A stretch of DNA of 64,000 bases from Phaseolus vulgaris (taxonomy: Eukaryota > Streptophyta > Magnoliopsida > Fabales > Fabaceae), in assembly GCF_000499845.2 (NCBI RefSeq), contig NC_023749.2, forward strand, positions 4,373,030 through 4,437,029. Reading direction: 5' to 3'. Shown piece by piece: positions 23,901-35,790 of the stretch; the stretch's first letter is position 1; every line of letters begins with the position of its first letter. The notes under the pieces are model-generated. The model was not told where the DNA came from, did not search any database, and saw only the letters and a list, made by a program, of their open reading frames with translations. The translations under genes were made by a program, and so were the position numbers.

Positions 23901-26900
23901 TTTATTAGTTGTTATTGTTGTTTTTTTGTTTCTTTATTTACAAGTGAGTGAGAAAAGTACTAGGTAATTATAGTTTCAGGCTTTATTTGCAGTTTAGTTT
24001 GTGCACTTTTATCTTGTCATTAAGGTCCTTATCTTTAGAGCTAGTACAAAACATGTGAGCCATATCTGTTTCCATTATTTGGATAAATGCATGGCCAGAC
24101 TTTATGAGTTTTCTTGAATTATGCTAGAGAAAGTAAAGCTCATGTCAAATGTGTTAGTCATATTCTAGTATAAGCTGATGAATGATGAGGAAAAGCACGA
24201 GTTTATCTTTTTTATGTATTGATATTGCTCACAAGACAGATAAATTATGTCTTATTGATAGGGAACAGAAGAGGATGTGTATTTCTCTTTCCTTCCTCTT
24301 GCTCATGTGTATGACCAGATAATGGAGACCTATTGGGTTTATAAGGGTTCTTCAATTGGATTTTGGCAAGGAGTAAGTTTTGGATTTAGTTCCTTTTATT
24401 AAGTTCTGGCTCATTGAATCTCTAATGTTGTCTCACTGATTTTTTTTTTCATGTCAATTCTGGCAGGATGTCAGGTTCTTGATGGAAGATATTCAAGTGC
24501 TGAAACCAACTGTATTTTGCGGTGTCCCTAGAATTTATGATCGTGTTTATGCTAGTAAGACTAGAATCTTCTTTTACTATTTCTCTTATCGTGTGTAGTA
24601 TAATGTTCTAAGTACTGAATTTAAGCTCCACATGCTTTTCTAATTACTAACTACAGTGTCCATTAAGTACTGACTATAAGCTTGGCACTTGAAGGCATCA
24701 GTAGCAAAATTTCATCTGCAGGAACACTGCGAAATACATTGTTTCAATACGCTTATAACTAGTATGTACTACAACCATACCCTACCCTTTTAAACTTCTA
24801 CTCTACTATCATAATTCAAACTGATACAGAATCTACATACAGCAAGTTGGGATATATGGAGAAGGGTCTTCCCCAAGACATAGCAGCACCTTTATTTGAT
24901 AAGTTTGTGTTTGATAAGGTATTTCATTTATTCTGTACCTCTTGTTCAGAAAGTCATTTGAAAATTAAAATATTGGTTTTACGGTAGATAAAACTAGCAT
25001 TAGGTGGACGGGTTCGCCTTCTGTTATCGGGAGCTGCTCCTTTGGCCAGGCACGTGGAGGAGTTTTTGAGGGTCACTTTTGGAGCTACTATGCTGCAAGG
25101 ATATGGTATTTGAATCTTTTGCTAAAATGTACTGGTGGATTGTTTTATGTCATTTTGATGTCAACTGCTCAATACAAAATTTTAAGACATGGTTTAGTTC
25201 TGTTAATCTGTTGCATGATTTTGGCATGTTTTTACCATTTTGGTTCTTAAATGCATTCTGTAGTAGTGGTCAAATGTTAATCTTAATCAATTTGTTTATG
25301 TGTGTATGCCATTCAATTATGCCATGTTAACTATAATCATTTTGATGTGACAGGTCTTACTGAAAGTTGTGGTGGGTGTTTCACTGCAATTAGCAATGTG
25401 TTTTCTATGATGGGAACAATTGGAGTCCCTACAACAACCATTGAGGCCAGGCTTGAATCTGTGCCAGAGATGGGATATGATGCACTCTCCACTGAAGCCC
25501 GTGGAGAAATTTGCCTGAGAGGGAACACCTTGTTCTCTGGTTACCACAAGCGTCAAGATCTTACTGAACAAGTTCTGGTTGATGGTTGGTTTCATACAGG
25601 TAAATGCTCATGTTGTGGATTAAACAAGTTCTCCATTTAACGATTTAGTGTTTAGTTGTTTAGACACTACTCAGAATCATGTAAACTGCTACTAGATAGA
25701 ATGGCACTCACATACAATCAAAAGAGTTTTATGTTGATCACTTGGTAATTTCCCAATATGCTGTGTAAAATCTTGTGTTGAAATGGTCAAGGGGATTTCC
25801 ATTGAAAATTGAGAAATCCAAAAAGATCTTCATTAAATAATTAGTTCAACAATTGTTATTAAATTTGGAATCCCAGTGAAGAAGGCACATAGGAGATCAA
25901 CTTAGGGAGTTTTATCATGAAGTTCTGACATTCTCCATCTTTGATTTTGGATTCCTTGCATACTGATTGTAGATTGTTGTAGTTGCTAATTTCCCCCTAA
26001 ATGTCGTTTGTTTTGGAATATTTGGAAAATTATTATAGGTGACATTGGAGAATGGCAGCCAAATGGAGCCATGAAAATTATTGACAGAAAAAAGAATATC
26101 TTTAAGTTGTCTCAAGGAGAATATGTTGCTGTGGAGAATATTGAAAACAAGTATTTACAATGCCCTCTTATAACATCGGTATGCTTATGCTTCAATAAGA
26201 GAACATTCAGTAAATTTAGAGCAACATGAATTGTGTTGGATGCCTAGTTTTAATGGGAAAGTGGACTTACAAATACCTCAATTCTTAAATATATGTGTAG
26301 TTCTATTAATAAATAAGTTTTTTATTCTACATGCAGATTTGGGTCTATGGAAACAGTTTTGAATCTTTTTTGGTGGCAGTGGTGGTCCCTGAAAGAAAGG
26401 CCCTTGAGGATTGGGCAGTGAAGCATAATTCTACAGATGATTTTAAATCTTTATTTGAAAATCCGAAGACAAGAAAATACATTTTGGATGAGCTCAACAG
26501 CACTGGTCGGAAACACCAAGTATGTGCATATAAAACCGAATTCCATGAATTTAGTTTCGAGTAAACTCGAACTAGTCATTGAGATTAGAGGGTCATGAAT
26601 ACTTTGTTCGTTTCTAGCGTTGCAAAAAGTCATTCACTTTTTTTTTAAGCTCTGTTTTCATTGTTGTTTTGCACTCAACAAGGACTAAAAAGTAGAATGT
26701 CTAATAATGCAAGGCTTTTGAAATCATAGGGATTAAATTACTCAACCTAAATAATCTCAAGGACTACCAAGAGCTTACTCGTAATTAGTTTCAATCGTGG
26801 TGTTATACTATATTTTGATCTTGCTGGGCAAATATGACGTTGTTGATATTCTCTCAGCTTAGAGGTTTTGAAATGCTAAAAGCTGTTCACCTTGAACCAA

Positions 26901-27125
26901 ATCCCTTTGACATGGAGAGAGATCTGATAACTCCAACATTCAAGTTGAAGAGACCGCAATTGCTCAAGCACTACAAGGTTTGTTTCATGTTCTGCGATCA
27001 ATATTAGTAGTATGGTTCATGGTTTGCTAAAATGTGCACCACTTTTGGCTAAATAAAATCTCACTCTCTGCCAACATCAATTACAGGATTGTATTGATCA
27101 ACTATACAAGGAAGCGAAGGCATAG
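20951..27125 (+). CDS. LACS2: Long-chain acyl-CoA synthetase, LACS2-like
   Basis: Nineteen GT-AG exons: 20951-21099, 21485-21548, 21949-22038, 22125-22181, 22569-22617, 22766-22842, 23302-23338, 23436-23530, 23643-23807, 24262-24372, 24467-24554, 24695-24761, 24843-24918, 24988-25105, 25354-25599, 26039-26178, 26337-26519, 26858-26977, 27087-27125. They join without a break into 656 residues. The enzyme uses ATP to activate fatty acids to acyl-CoA through an acyl-adenylate. The AMP-binding P-loop [11 protein letters not shown] is at residues 226-236; later come [31 protein letters not shown] and [16 protein letters not shown], the complete adenylate-forming set. The N-terminus ([15 protein letters not shown]) is closer to LACS2, which acts at the ER of epidermal cells in cutin synthesis, than to LACS1, 4, 6 or 9; this subgroup call is from memory. 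Intron 1 contains an antisense tRNA gene. Confidence 0.93.
21265..21338 (-). tRNA. tRNA-Ile (anticodon AAU), antisense inside LACS intron 1
   Basis: The minus strand reads GGCCTATTAGCTCAGC at the start and folds as a full cloverleaf of 74 bases including discriminator A. The acceptor stem GGCCTAT pairs with ATGGGCC (one G-U pair). The anticodon loop reads CTAATAA with anticodon AAT. The A box TAGCTCAGCTGG and B box GGTTCGAGACC are intact. A TTTTT Pol III terminator follows, 10 bases past the gene (21251-21255 on the plus strand). Nothing suggests decay. There is no intron. Confidence 0.96.
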
Positions 27126-29494
27126 ATGACGCTGAGATTATATATGCAATTATGATGATTCAGAAGTTTTCACATAAACCATTTTGATTTTTTTTGTACA
27201 CTTTGCTTCTTTCAGGAAAGTGAATAGCTGCAAACAAAACCTTATATTAATAGCAACTAAGCATATCCACTCATCCATTCATTCTTGAAAAAAAGATTAC
27301 AAAATGATCGTTTGAAATTCCGATAGGCTTGATATTTCGCGGGTAATGCTGGATCTGCACTATTTTCATGCTTCTCTTGACCTCTTGCTCACAATGCTTT
27401 GATTATATGTTATAATTCTTTTATAGTTTTTTTTTTTGTTTACAGAACTGTGTGTAACAAACCTGGTGAGCAAGGTTTGAGTCTATATAAGCTTTTTGAC
27501 TGGGATTGTTTTCAATAAGAAATTATTACATATATTCTACCAACATTGTGTTGTTGAGTGCATATCTTTGTGTGTGAGTGACCTTGAAGGAGTGTGTGGC
27601 GGTGTTGGATTTCTGGCATAGGTGGGTGCCTCTAGAGAGGATAAATGGGTGAAGTGTGGGATTGAAAAAAACATTTATAACAATAGAAGTGGCAGAAATT
27701 ACACTTTTGAAGTGTGATGAAAATAAAAATAGTATGCTAAAACCACTAAAAACTCCAACTTAGAAAGTTGCAGCTACTTTTAGAGTTCCTATAATTAGCA
27801 TGTTAAGAAAAACCTCTAGTATTACGAGGTAAAAACACATAGATATATAAATAGTGAAATTTTTTCGGATTGAATTTTTTTTATATAGGTAGTGAGATAG
27901 AAGTATAACTTTGAAAAAAAATTGTGCAAAAGTTGTACATGTGTGATACCAAATTTTTTTAACATTAAAGTCGTGGGTGCAAATCAGGATTTCAGTTTGC
28001 CGAGTTTTTTTTTTGAAAAAAAAATATTTGTTTTTATTTTTCTAATAATTAGAATAATTAATTAAATTATTAATTTGAGTTTTTTTTATATAAAATGAAT
28101 AAATATTTAATTATTTTTTAATTGAAAAATTAATTAAAAAAATGAAGTTAAATCCTAAATCTTTTACGGTAAAATATAAACTCTAATAAAATTGTCACAA
28201 CTAAAATCTAACCCTAAACTCAAAGGTAAAAAAAAATCCTATCTAAACTCTAAATAATAAAATGTAAATATAAATCCTAAAAAGTAAACTAAAAGTCTAA
28301 AATATAAAAAAAAAATACTAAAAAAGTAATATATTTTTATTGAAATTTTGGTATCTCAAACTAACTATTAGATTTTTTACCTCATTTCGAATAACTTTTA
28401 ATATTAATACTATGAGTCTTGGTGTGCATTCACAATTTTAATTTTAGTGTAAATTTCATAAAACTGAAGTCAGTTTCACAAAATTTTGTTTAATTTTTTC
28501 AAAATGTTTACAACTAACTTAGTTTCAATAAGTTTCACCATTTATGCTTTTGCCGTACTAGGCAGATACTTAAAAAATTAAAAAAATGTGTCATACCCAT
28601 GTTGGATACTCCTTGTATACTTCGGTATACGTATCCGAACAATATCTAATTTCTTTAAATTTTTAATTTTTCCCCATATACTTACAGGGTATTTTTGAAA
28701 TACTTCAATGCATGTAAACACATTCTGAAAGTATATAATTTATAGGGTACCTAAATCCAACATTAACTGATATGGGAAGTTGGGTGTAGTATTTAAGTGT
28801 TTCATTCCTTCTCTTTAGTAGCTAACTTTTTAGGACGAGTTTCTCAAATGTTTGAGAACTCATCATTGCTCATAGATGTTTTTTTTATAAATTGTGATCA
28901 TTGCAGAGCGTTAACATCTGTTTATTTATCAGAAATTCTACATGTATATGAAATATTGTATAAATTTTTGTTGATGTATCCATGACATATTCTACTGAGA
29001 ATTTAAAAAAAAAATTGATGTGTTGCTGAGTTTATCTTGTTCTTGTCTTCCTAAGTGTGCATGGGGTTTCATATCTCTAGTGTCTTGACATTGTTATTTC
29101 ATTTGGCATTTTGAGTTTACATGTTCAGAGGGAATTCTGTTGTAGTTTCTAGAACTTCTTTTTCTGGAAACAAAATGGTGTAATAATGCAGAGCAGAAAC
29201 AAATGTAAATTTATATTACAAGAGTACAACGGTTTTCCTAAGTGATACATGATCTGTGAATACTAGACAGCTAAAACGATACAACAAAAATCATCTTCAT
29301 CTTTGTTTTTTACTTTCCATGAAACCCAAAAATCTTACTGAGATTTGATTCCACTTTTGTAGACATGCTAACTTCATGACAGGTGAATCATAAAACAATG
29401 CAAGGTGCTTATACATACGAAGTTCCAACAAATGAATGGCAGAGAAAACAATTGGTTTAATTCACACATATCAACCAAGTCCAAGTGGTGCTTC
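27126..29494. other. Convergent gap between LACS and COR413 genes
   Basis: LACS 3' untranslated region, then AT-rich DNA. About 28141-28340 is a degenerate run of CCTAAA/CTCTAA-like units. No ORF is worth calling. Confidence 0.5.
28141..28340. repeat. Degenerate CCTAAA-like tandem tract
   Basis: Repeated short units such as AATCCTAAA, AAACTCTAA, TCTAACCCTAAACTC and ATCCTAAAAAG, separated by A-rich spacers. It looks like a decayed short tandem array and is too irregular to assign. Confidence 0.35.
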
Positions 29495-31451
29495 CTAAAA
29501 GAGTATGACCACTAACGCCCAGATGGGATAGACCAACAGAAGTATTATGCCAATGGAATTTGATATGCCGTGGGCTTTAGTGAAGGAGTTTCTAAAACCA
29601 CCAGAAGCCCGAATATGTTCTTGCAGCAGATAGCATGCAATGATGAGACACACTACCACCCCAACAATGTTGTTTCTAAAGGTGCTTGCAATTAGAGAAG
29701 GAGCTACAACGATAAGAAGAATCAAAGCACCAGGCAATTCCAGCCAATCTGCAGTAACAATCATACCTCGTTACTAACCTTACACTTAATTCTAAGCATT
29801 GTTAAGAAGTGGGAGAGTAACCAAATCGATAAAACTTAACATGAAGTTTCTTAATTACTTAATTACTCTTTTGGTATTGTTCTCCAATCGAAATTGAATC
29901 ATTTTGATAATTTATGCCAACTTTTATTATGCGGATTAACCTTATTTTTTGAGCAGTTATAGCATACCAGGGAAGTGTCTTGGAAGGAAAAGGCGCAATA
30001 CAACAGCAACAACAGCAATCCATTTTCCAATCTCTCCTCTACAAGTAGAATGGTAACAAGATGGAAATTCAATATTAGAGAAAATGAAGGTACAAAATTG
30101 ACATGATAATGCGTAATAGACTAATCACCTGAAGACATCAAAAACTATTGAAGGCAAGCTGAAGAAAATGTATGGAATGAGTAGTCCTGTGAGAATATTT
30201 GTCTTCCAGTTTGTACGATCCAAAATTAACAGATAACTGCGAACAACATGATAAAATAATGGGTGAAGTCACAGAAAAACTAGAAAGCAAACACCAAGTA
30301 GTACCTGTCAGAAAGAATGTGCTTAACAGTTTATGTTAAAAAAAACTTGATTAGCTTTCAAAAGTTTTGGTTGCACCTTACCTTTTTCTTGGATAAAACA
30401 AAATTGATCTATTCTGAATAACCTTAAAGACATAAACTATACCAAAAGATACTCAGCCAGTTAACATGGGGAGAGGAGATGAGATGGTGGACCTCCTAGC
30501 TTTAATAATAGCTTCACTATTGGATGAACCTTTATCCACACTCATAACTCATTTCATCATCCACCCTCTTTACTTAAACAACTTGTTTTGTTTGGAAAAC
30601 AATCTATGATTCTATTATAACTATTTGCATCAATATCATTATTATATTAAAATGAAAGAGAACACAGCAACCCATTACACGACATTTCAAGTCAAAAAAA
30701 GTATTTTATGCATACGATTTAAATAGTTATTTAAAAGAAATCGTTTCCTGAAGCTAATTATATACTGTAACATTCACAGAGTTATATCAATTTTACATTT
30801 TTTCAATCAACCTAATCAAGGTCATTTAAGAAAAATAGATCGAATCAGCTTAATCTTTTTTTTAAGCAATTCAATAACCGGTTCATAGCACATCATGCAA
30901 ATAATTTATGTAGCTAAACAAATTCTCAACAAGAACGCCCTAGTACAGAGTTTGAATGCATTATTTTACCATTCTTTAAAAGAAAAAACAAAACGGATTT
31001 ACACTCTCTTATATTAAGTACACAATGTTATATTACAAGACAAAAAGACACGAAAGCAAAAATTACTGCAAGAAGTCATATTACTACTTTTATAGATCCA
31101 ATCTCAGCAGCATCTTTATAAATTCATTCATTCCAGTTTCCACATGATCCATAATTCAACTGAGTGATAAAGATAAAGGTGATTAGTTATATAGTAATTA
31201 AATGAAGTTGATATAGCAGAAAATTTTAGTCAGAAAAGTATAAGAAGATAGGGAAGTAGTAAATAGAGTAAGAAGAGAAGGTACATAGCAGCAATGGCAG
31301 CAATCAATCCGAAAAAAGAGGCTCCAAAGCCTATGCCACCAAGTTTGACGAGGTGATTGCCTAATTGATTAGCAGCTAGACTTAGGTCTCTGAAATCAGA
31401 GTTGATCAATTGAACTACTGCTTCTTCTTCAAAACCCATTTTCTTCCACAT
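29495..31451 (-). CDS. COR413 plasma-membrane type cold-regulated protein
   Basis: Four exons: 31285-31451, 30129-30236, 29968-30038 and 29495-29748, joining in phase to 199 residues. The fragments LVKLGGIGFGASFFG, YLLILDRTNWKT, IPYIFFSLPS, VVLRLFLPRHFPDWLELPG, YLLQEHIRASGGFRNSF and GISNSIGIILLLVYPIWAL are hallmark COR413-PM sequence. About five or six membrane helices are visible. COR413 proteins are multispanning plasma-membrane (or plastid inner envelope) proteins induced by cold, drought and ABA; the biochemical role is not settled. No plastid transit peptide is seen, so the plasma-membrane branch is favoured. The start was set at MWKKMGFEEE (31451), which fits the family length. An open extension to 31559 is probably 5' leader. 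Confidence 0.92.
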
Positions 31452-31556
31452 TTTTTTTCTTGGCAACTCAGAAGATGCAGAGATTGTGAATTGGTATGAA
31501 ATCAAGAGATGAGGATCTGCATAAGGTATATGCAGGTGTTGCAAGGACTCAAAGGA

Positions 31557-31562
31557 CACGTG
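31557..31562 (-). promoter_or_regulatory. G-box (ABRE core) just upstream of COR413
   Basis: CACGTG about 106 bases before the chosen ATG. G-box/ABRE cores bind ABF/AREB bZIP factors, which suits a cold and ABA responsive gene. Use is inferred. Confidence 0.45.
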
Positions 31563-31885
31563 GAGACTAATGGTTTGGCAATAATGTAAAACGGATATAG
31601 ACGCGCTGGCGTGTGAGTTTTTGGCAGCTGTCCTTGCTTACTCTTACAATCTCTTATTAGGAGCCAAAAATCAGTATTTTTTTATATCAATCAATTTGGT
31701 ACTCAATCTCTTAAAAAAATACACTTCAATTTAATTTAACTAACTTATTCTAGAAAAATATTTCTAAAATACAAAAAAATATATAATTTAAAAATGTATT
31801 TTAAACAGGAGATTCCAAAAGGGTATTAAAAAAAATTACGAAATGTTGAAAATCACATATCAAATAGAGATGAAAATATTTTATT

Positions 31886-31983
31886 ATATATAAGTGGCTG
31901 CAAACCTTACCTCATAAGTTGGTTTTATAGGGTTGAATAGGCTTAAAATTCACTTCTTAATATGATATCAAAGTCATTTAAAG
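31886..31983 (+). repeat. LTR-like (TRIM-type) remnant with possible primer binding site
   Basis: TATATAAGTGGCTGCAAACC, then TAAGTTGGTTTTATAGGGTTGA, matches the block at 60410-60485 (same order, about 80% by eye). Just after it comes ATGATATCAAAGTC, close to the initiator-Met-tRNA primer binding site TGGTATCAGAGC. The match between the two copies is seen; the TRIM assignment is inferred. Confidence 0.5.
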
Positions 31984-32268
31984 TCTATTCTATCAAGTGT
32001 TTGTTAAGTCTATTACTTTACCGTCCATAATATGTTGTTTAACGTCCTATCTAAGCCTAATTCTTATTACGAAATTCAAAAATGTATTTCAAACTAATAA
32101 ATTCAATATATATTTTAATACGTATTTCCTTTTATTTTAAAATTAAAAATAATTTTTATCATTTCAAATAAAAAATTGGGTGCAAATTACAAAATATAAA
32201 CACATGGTGCCATGTGCACCTTTTCCTTGTTTTTTCCAGAACAGTTTTCAAAGAGACCGTGTGTGGGT

Positions 32269-32282
32269 GTCGGCCACGTGGC
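32269..32282. promoter_or_regulatory. Abutting DRE/CRT and ABRE sites upstream of COR413
   Basis: GTCGGC (complement GCCGAC, the CBF/DREB core) at 32269-32274 directly abuts CACGTGGC (ABRE) from 32275. This lies about 820 bases upstream of the COR413 ATG on the correct side. Confidence 0.4.
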
Positions 32283-33329
32283 AAGACGAACCTCCCTCCC
32301 GTCGTTTGGGCCAACATGTCACACTGGACCGACAGAATAGCCTGCAGTTTTTGTTTGGGCCAACAAGGTTTTTTATGAATGTGCTGTTTTTTGTTTGAAT
32401 TGGTTTGTGCCGACATTGCATTGTATACATTATAATAATGCGAAATGATTGGGTTACTAACTTGTTCTAAATTTAGATGAGTAATCATGAATTGTTCATT
32501 ATTAAATACTCAGAAATGGAATGCTTTAGCTGATTAAAGAGGACAGGTGTAGGAAGATTTGAAAGGAGGATGTGACAGCACCTATTATGAAAATGTTTAA
32601 GTTGTTCTAATTTGAGTTGGATAAGCTATCCTTCATTGTTAATTATTAACATAAACAAGCTTAGTTTAATTAAAAATGACAAGTGTAAGAAGTTGATCAA
32701 ATGGAAATATGTGGATGCTTCAGAAATCTGCTTGATTCTGACATTCTCACATTCTTTAAGAGAAAATTGTGATAGTGAAAATGTTGAATTTTATTTTAAT
32801 AAACATATACATCATTATTCACACTTTGCTCTTTATTTTACTTTCTTTCATAGTGTAGTAGAAGAAAATAAAACAAAGAAACATCACAATGTATATATTA
32901 AATTTAATATATTATATCTAACACAATACAGCATCAAAGTGTATACAAATTATTTTCTAATAAAGACTTTTCTTGTGAAGTTGACACGTCTTATCCACTT
33001 TTTTTATTGTGAAATAAAAAACATATTACATTATTAATATAACTAAAGAATATACACGTTTATGATCAAATTGTAAACAATTCTCTTTTTCTCATAAATA
33101 TGGAATATTTTGTATATTCAAATGAACTTCTCAATAACTTTAAAATAATCCTATTTTTTTTATCAGTAATAAAAAATAAATAAATGAAAATCACTTCAGG
33201 GTAGTCTAACCCTTATACACAAAGAGCTAGCGCTTTATCAACCTCTTACCAAGGGACACCTTCCAACTTAAATAAGGAACAACCAAACCAAACTCAAGAA
33301 AACATTAAACAACCAGCCTCATACAATCC

Positions 33330-33730
33330 ACTAGTTCAAAACCCAGTTGGGATACGTAAAACCCAAATCGCCCTCCAAACGTCATTAACCACATCAAAAG
33401 TCGAACACAACCTGAATTGTTGGAAGTTTACCGAAGGGTCCTTGTGGATAACAAACGACACTCCTAGCCACTCAAAACAAAAACATCACACCCACCAGGT
33501 AAACTTGCAGACTAAAAACAGATGACTGGACGACTCTTTCACCTTCCCACACAAACCACACATTGGATTCTCTACCACCACCCCTCATCTTTCCAAATTT
33601 ACCCTAATAGCAATCTTATTCTTCATCACCCTCCAAACAACGACCAAAACGGAAGACAAAGCTTTACACCTCCACAATAAACTGGAGAAGCCTCTCCAAC
33701 TCTATCCTTCCTAACCCAAAATCATCCTCA
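33330..33730 (-). pseudogene. LINE-type retrotransposon remnant, zinc-binding (zf-RVT) region
   Basis: Minus-strand reading gives fragments RVNLERRGVVVENPMCGLCG, then KVKESSSHLFLVC, then FEWLGVSFVIHKDP and VVNDVWRAIWV, with stops and frame changes. This is the zf-RVT domain found near the C-terminus of plant non-LTR retrotransposon polyproteins. No reverse transcriptase core is seen nearby. Confidence 0.6.
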
Positions 33731-34619
33731 TAATTTCATCAATTATAGCACATAAACATTTTATATGATATAACCTTAATAATTCATATAACTTTTTTGT
33801 TACACTCTACACATATCAACATTCTTTATTTGTCATAGTTTCTACAAATTGAAAAGAACATATTCATCATATTGGTATCTATTTATCCCAAATTCATTAT
33901 CATTAAATTGGTATTTCGTAATGACACATTTACTATTTCAATGTCTCTTGATTTTGTTATTTAATATATATTCCCAAAATATAGACTTCGTAAGTTTTTT
34001 CTAAATTGCTTGCAAATCGAATGGTCAAACACGACATTTCTAGTTTTTTTAATTATAGTGACATCTTAGATGTAAAAACCTTATTGCATTATTGACAAAT
34101 TGGTTTTCAAAGGCCAAATTAAAAAACTTGTTTAACCGATCCAAATATTTTATCGTATTTCATGACGTATTAATCCTTTATTTATTCATCATTATATCTA
34201 TCTAGCTAGATGCTTTATGTTTAAAGTATATTATTTAATAAAAATCATCCTGAAAGTGTTGCTCTTGGAATTGTTAACACATTATATCAACATGAGTATT
34301 GTTTTCATTAAATGCATTTCTTATTCAAGCTAAATATGATAGTCTCATATGTCAAAAAAAAAAAACTATATATATAATAATAATAATAATATTAATATGT
34401 TGTAGAGAATATTTACTATTTTCATCTATCAATAAACACAAGAAATTATTAATTTATCAAGGGAAAAATTACTAAAACGATATTTATTAGTAATTTGATT
34501 TTATCGATAAAGATGCAAAATTAAAAATTTATCAAAAATATTCGTTGATAATTGAATGTCAATCCATATCCATCAATAATTTGATGTCAATAAATATTTA
34601 TCGATAATTTGACGTTATA

Positions 34620-34900
34620 CACTACAAGAAAAAATGATTTTAACGGGTTTTATTTTTACATTATTCAAAATTAAAATCACTATTAAGTCGTTTACCCATG
34701 GTTGCAGTTTTCTCACTAAACCATCCCAGGAAACATGTTCTGGAGTTTTTTTTAAACCTCAAGAAAAGTCTTTTAGAACCTCTGTTAAATACCATGAGTT
34801 TAAGAATTTCTATAAAATATCATGAATTTAAGAATTTCTATAAAATATCACGAGTTTAAAAATCTCCGTTAAATATCATGAGTTTAACAATTATGACTAA
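34620..34900 (+). mobile_element. CACTA (En/Spm) transposon end with 28-base subterminal repeats
   Basis: CACTACAAGAAAAAATG at 34620 is the CACTA terminal signature. At 34787, 34815, 34843 and 34871 begin four copies of a 28-base direct repeat (AAATATCATGAGTTTAA-like). CACTA ends characteristically carry subterminal repeats. I found no matching opposite end, so the element is truncated or its other end has decayed. Confidence 0.55.
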
Positions 34901-35660
34901 AACTAAAATTGAACATAAAATATTGAGAGCATTTGTTGATTAACAAATGTTGTTGTAATTGGAGGGTGATATTTTAGGTTGAGTTTTCTTTTTTCAGTCT
35001 TCAATGAGAAACAATTTGGTGATTTAATCATCCATCACCCTAATTTAATTTTTTAGGAGTTTGAAGGTTGTGCATTATCCTTGATTGACTTTTTTGTTGA
35101 AAGTTGGATTGTCTGTAAATCAGGTTTCAGCCATGCTCCACGAGTTTTCGAAGATTCAGGTTGTGGTTTTTGTTCTTGACTAATATTGAGATGGAGATAA
35201 ATTTATCGCGTTTTCCCTTTCCAACACTCGCTTTTAGATACTCTTCATTTTTTCGAAACTTGTTCTTAAATCAAGTTCAAACACTTCATAGTGAACCAAT
35301 ATATTGTGGAAGCATTCCAAGAAAAGAGTTGCAATCACATCATAGATTTTATAATCAACCAAATCGACACTCTTACATACTTTTGTATTTTGTTCTAGTG
35401 GTCCTCCCTCTTTTCAACTCATTAAATTGTACTTCTAACAATAAATAATAAGATTATCAAACTCTAGGGTTAACTCGTAAACACTTACGAGTTTAAGAGT
35501 CAAATGAAAGTTGATGAGCTTCTTTTTTGAGTAAAAACGAAGTTGACTCGGTCAAACTCGACCAAACTCGCGAGTTTAAGGACGAGTTACCGAGTTGCGT
35601 AAAATGAGTTCAAGATGGTGTGTTTCTTTGTGATTATGTTATATTTTTTTAGGGTTTTAT

Positions 35661-35790
35661 AGTTCGTCGCACAGCACCGCGCCACGCCGCTTGTCGCACC
35701 GTACCGTACCGCGCTGTGTCGCTCGTTACATCGCACCGCTGGTCGTTGCACCTCGCCTTGCCGCAATCTTTATCACAGTGCGCCGCGAAA
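35661..35790. repeat. GC-rich low-complexity patch
   Basis: Units like CGCACCG, CCGTACCG and GTCGCAC recur in a strongly AT-rich setting, e.g. CGCACCGTACCGTACCGCGC. It is flanked by repeated ACTCG/CGAGT words (35460-35620). It may be the core of a decayed DNA transposon, but no terminal repeats or target duplication could be fixed. Confidence 0.35.

Noticed and set aside
24755..24764. Apparent in-frame TAG in the LACS gene
   Set aside because: The TA belongs to exon 12 and the G starts the GT donor; joining to 24843 restores a Tyr codon and the conserved YNYKLGY reading.
31452..31559. 36-residue N-terminal extension of COR413
   Set aside because: The family begins at or near MWKKMGFEEE; the extension has no family similarity and overlaps the proximal promoter G-box region.
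32612..33037. 141-codon plus-strand ORF
   Set aside because: AT-rich, random amino-acid make-up dominated by I, F, Y, K and H; no domain and no splice or promoter support.
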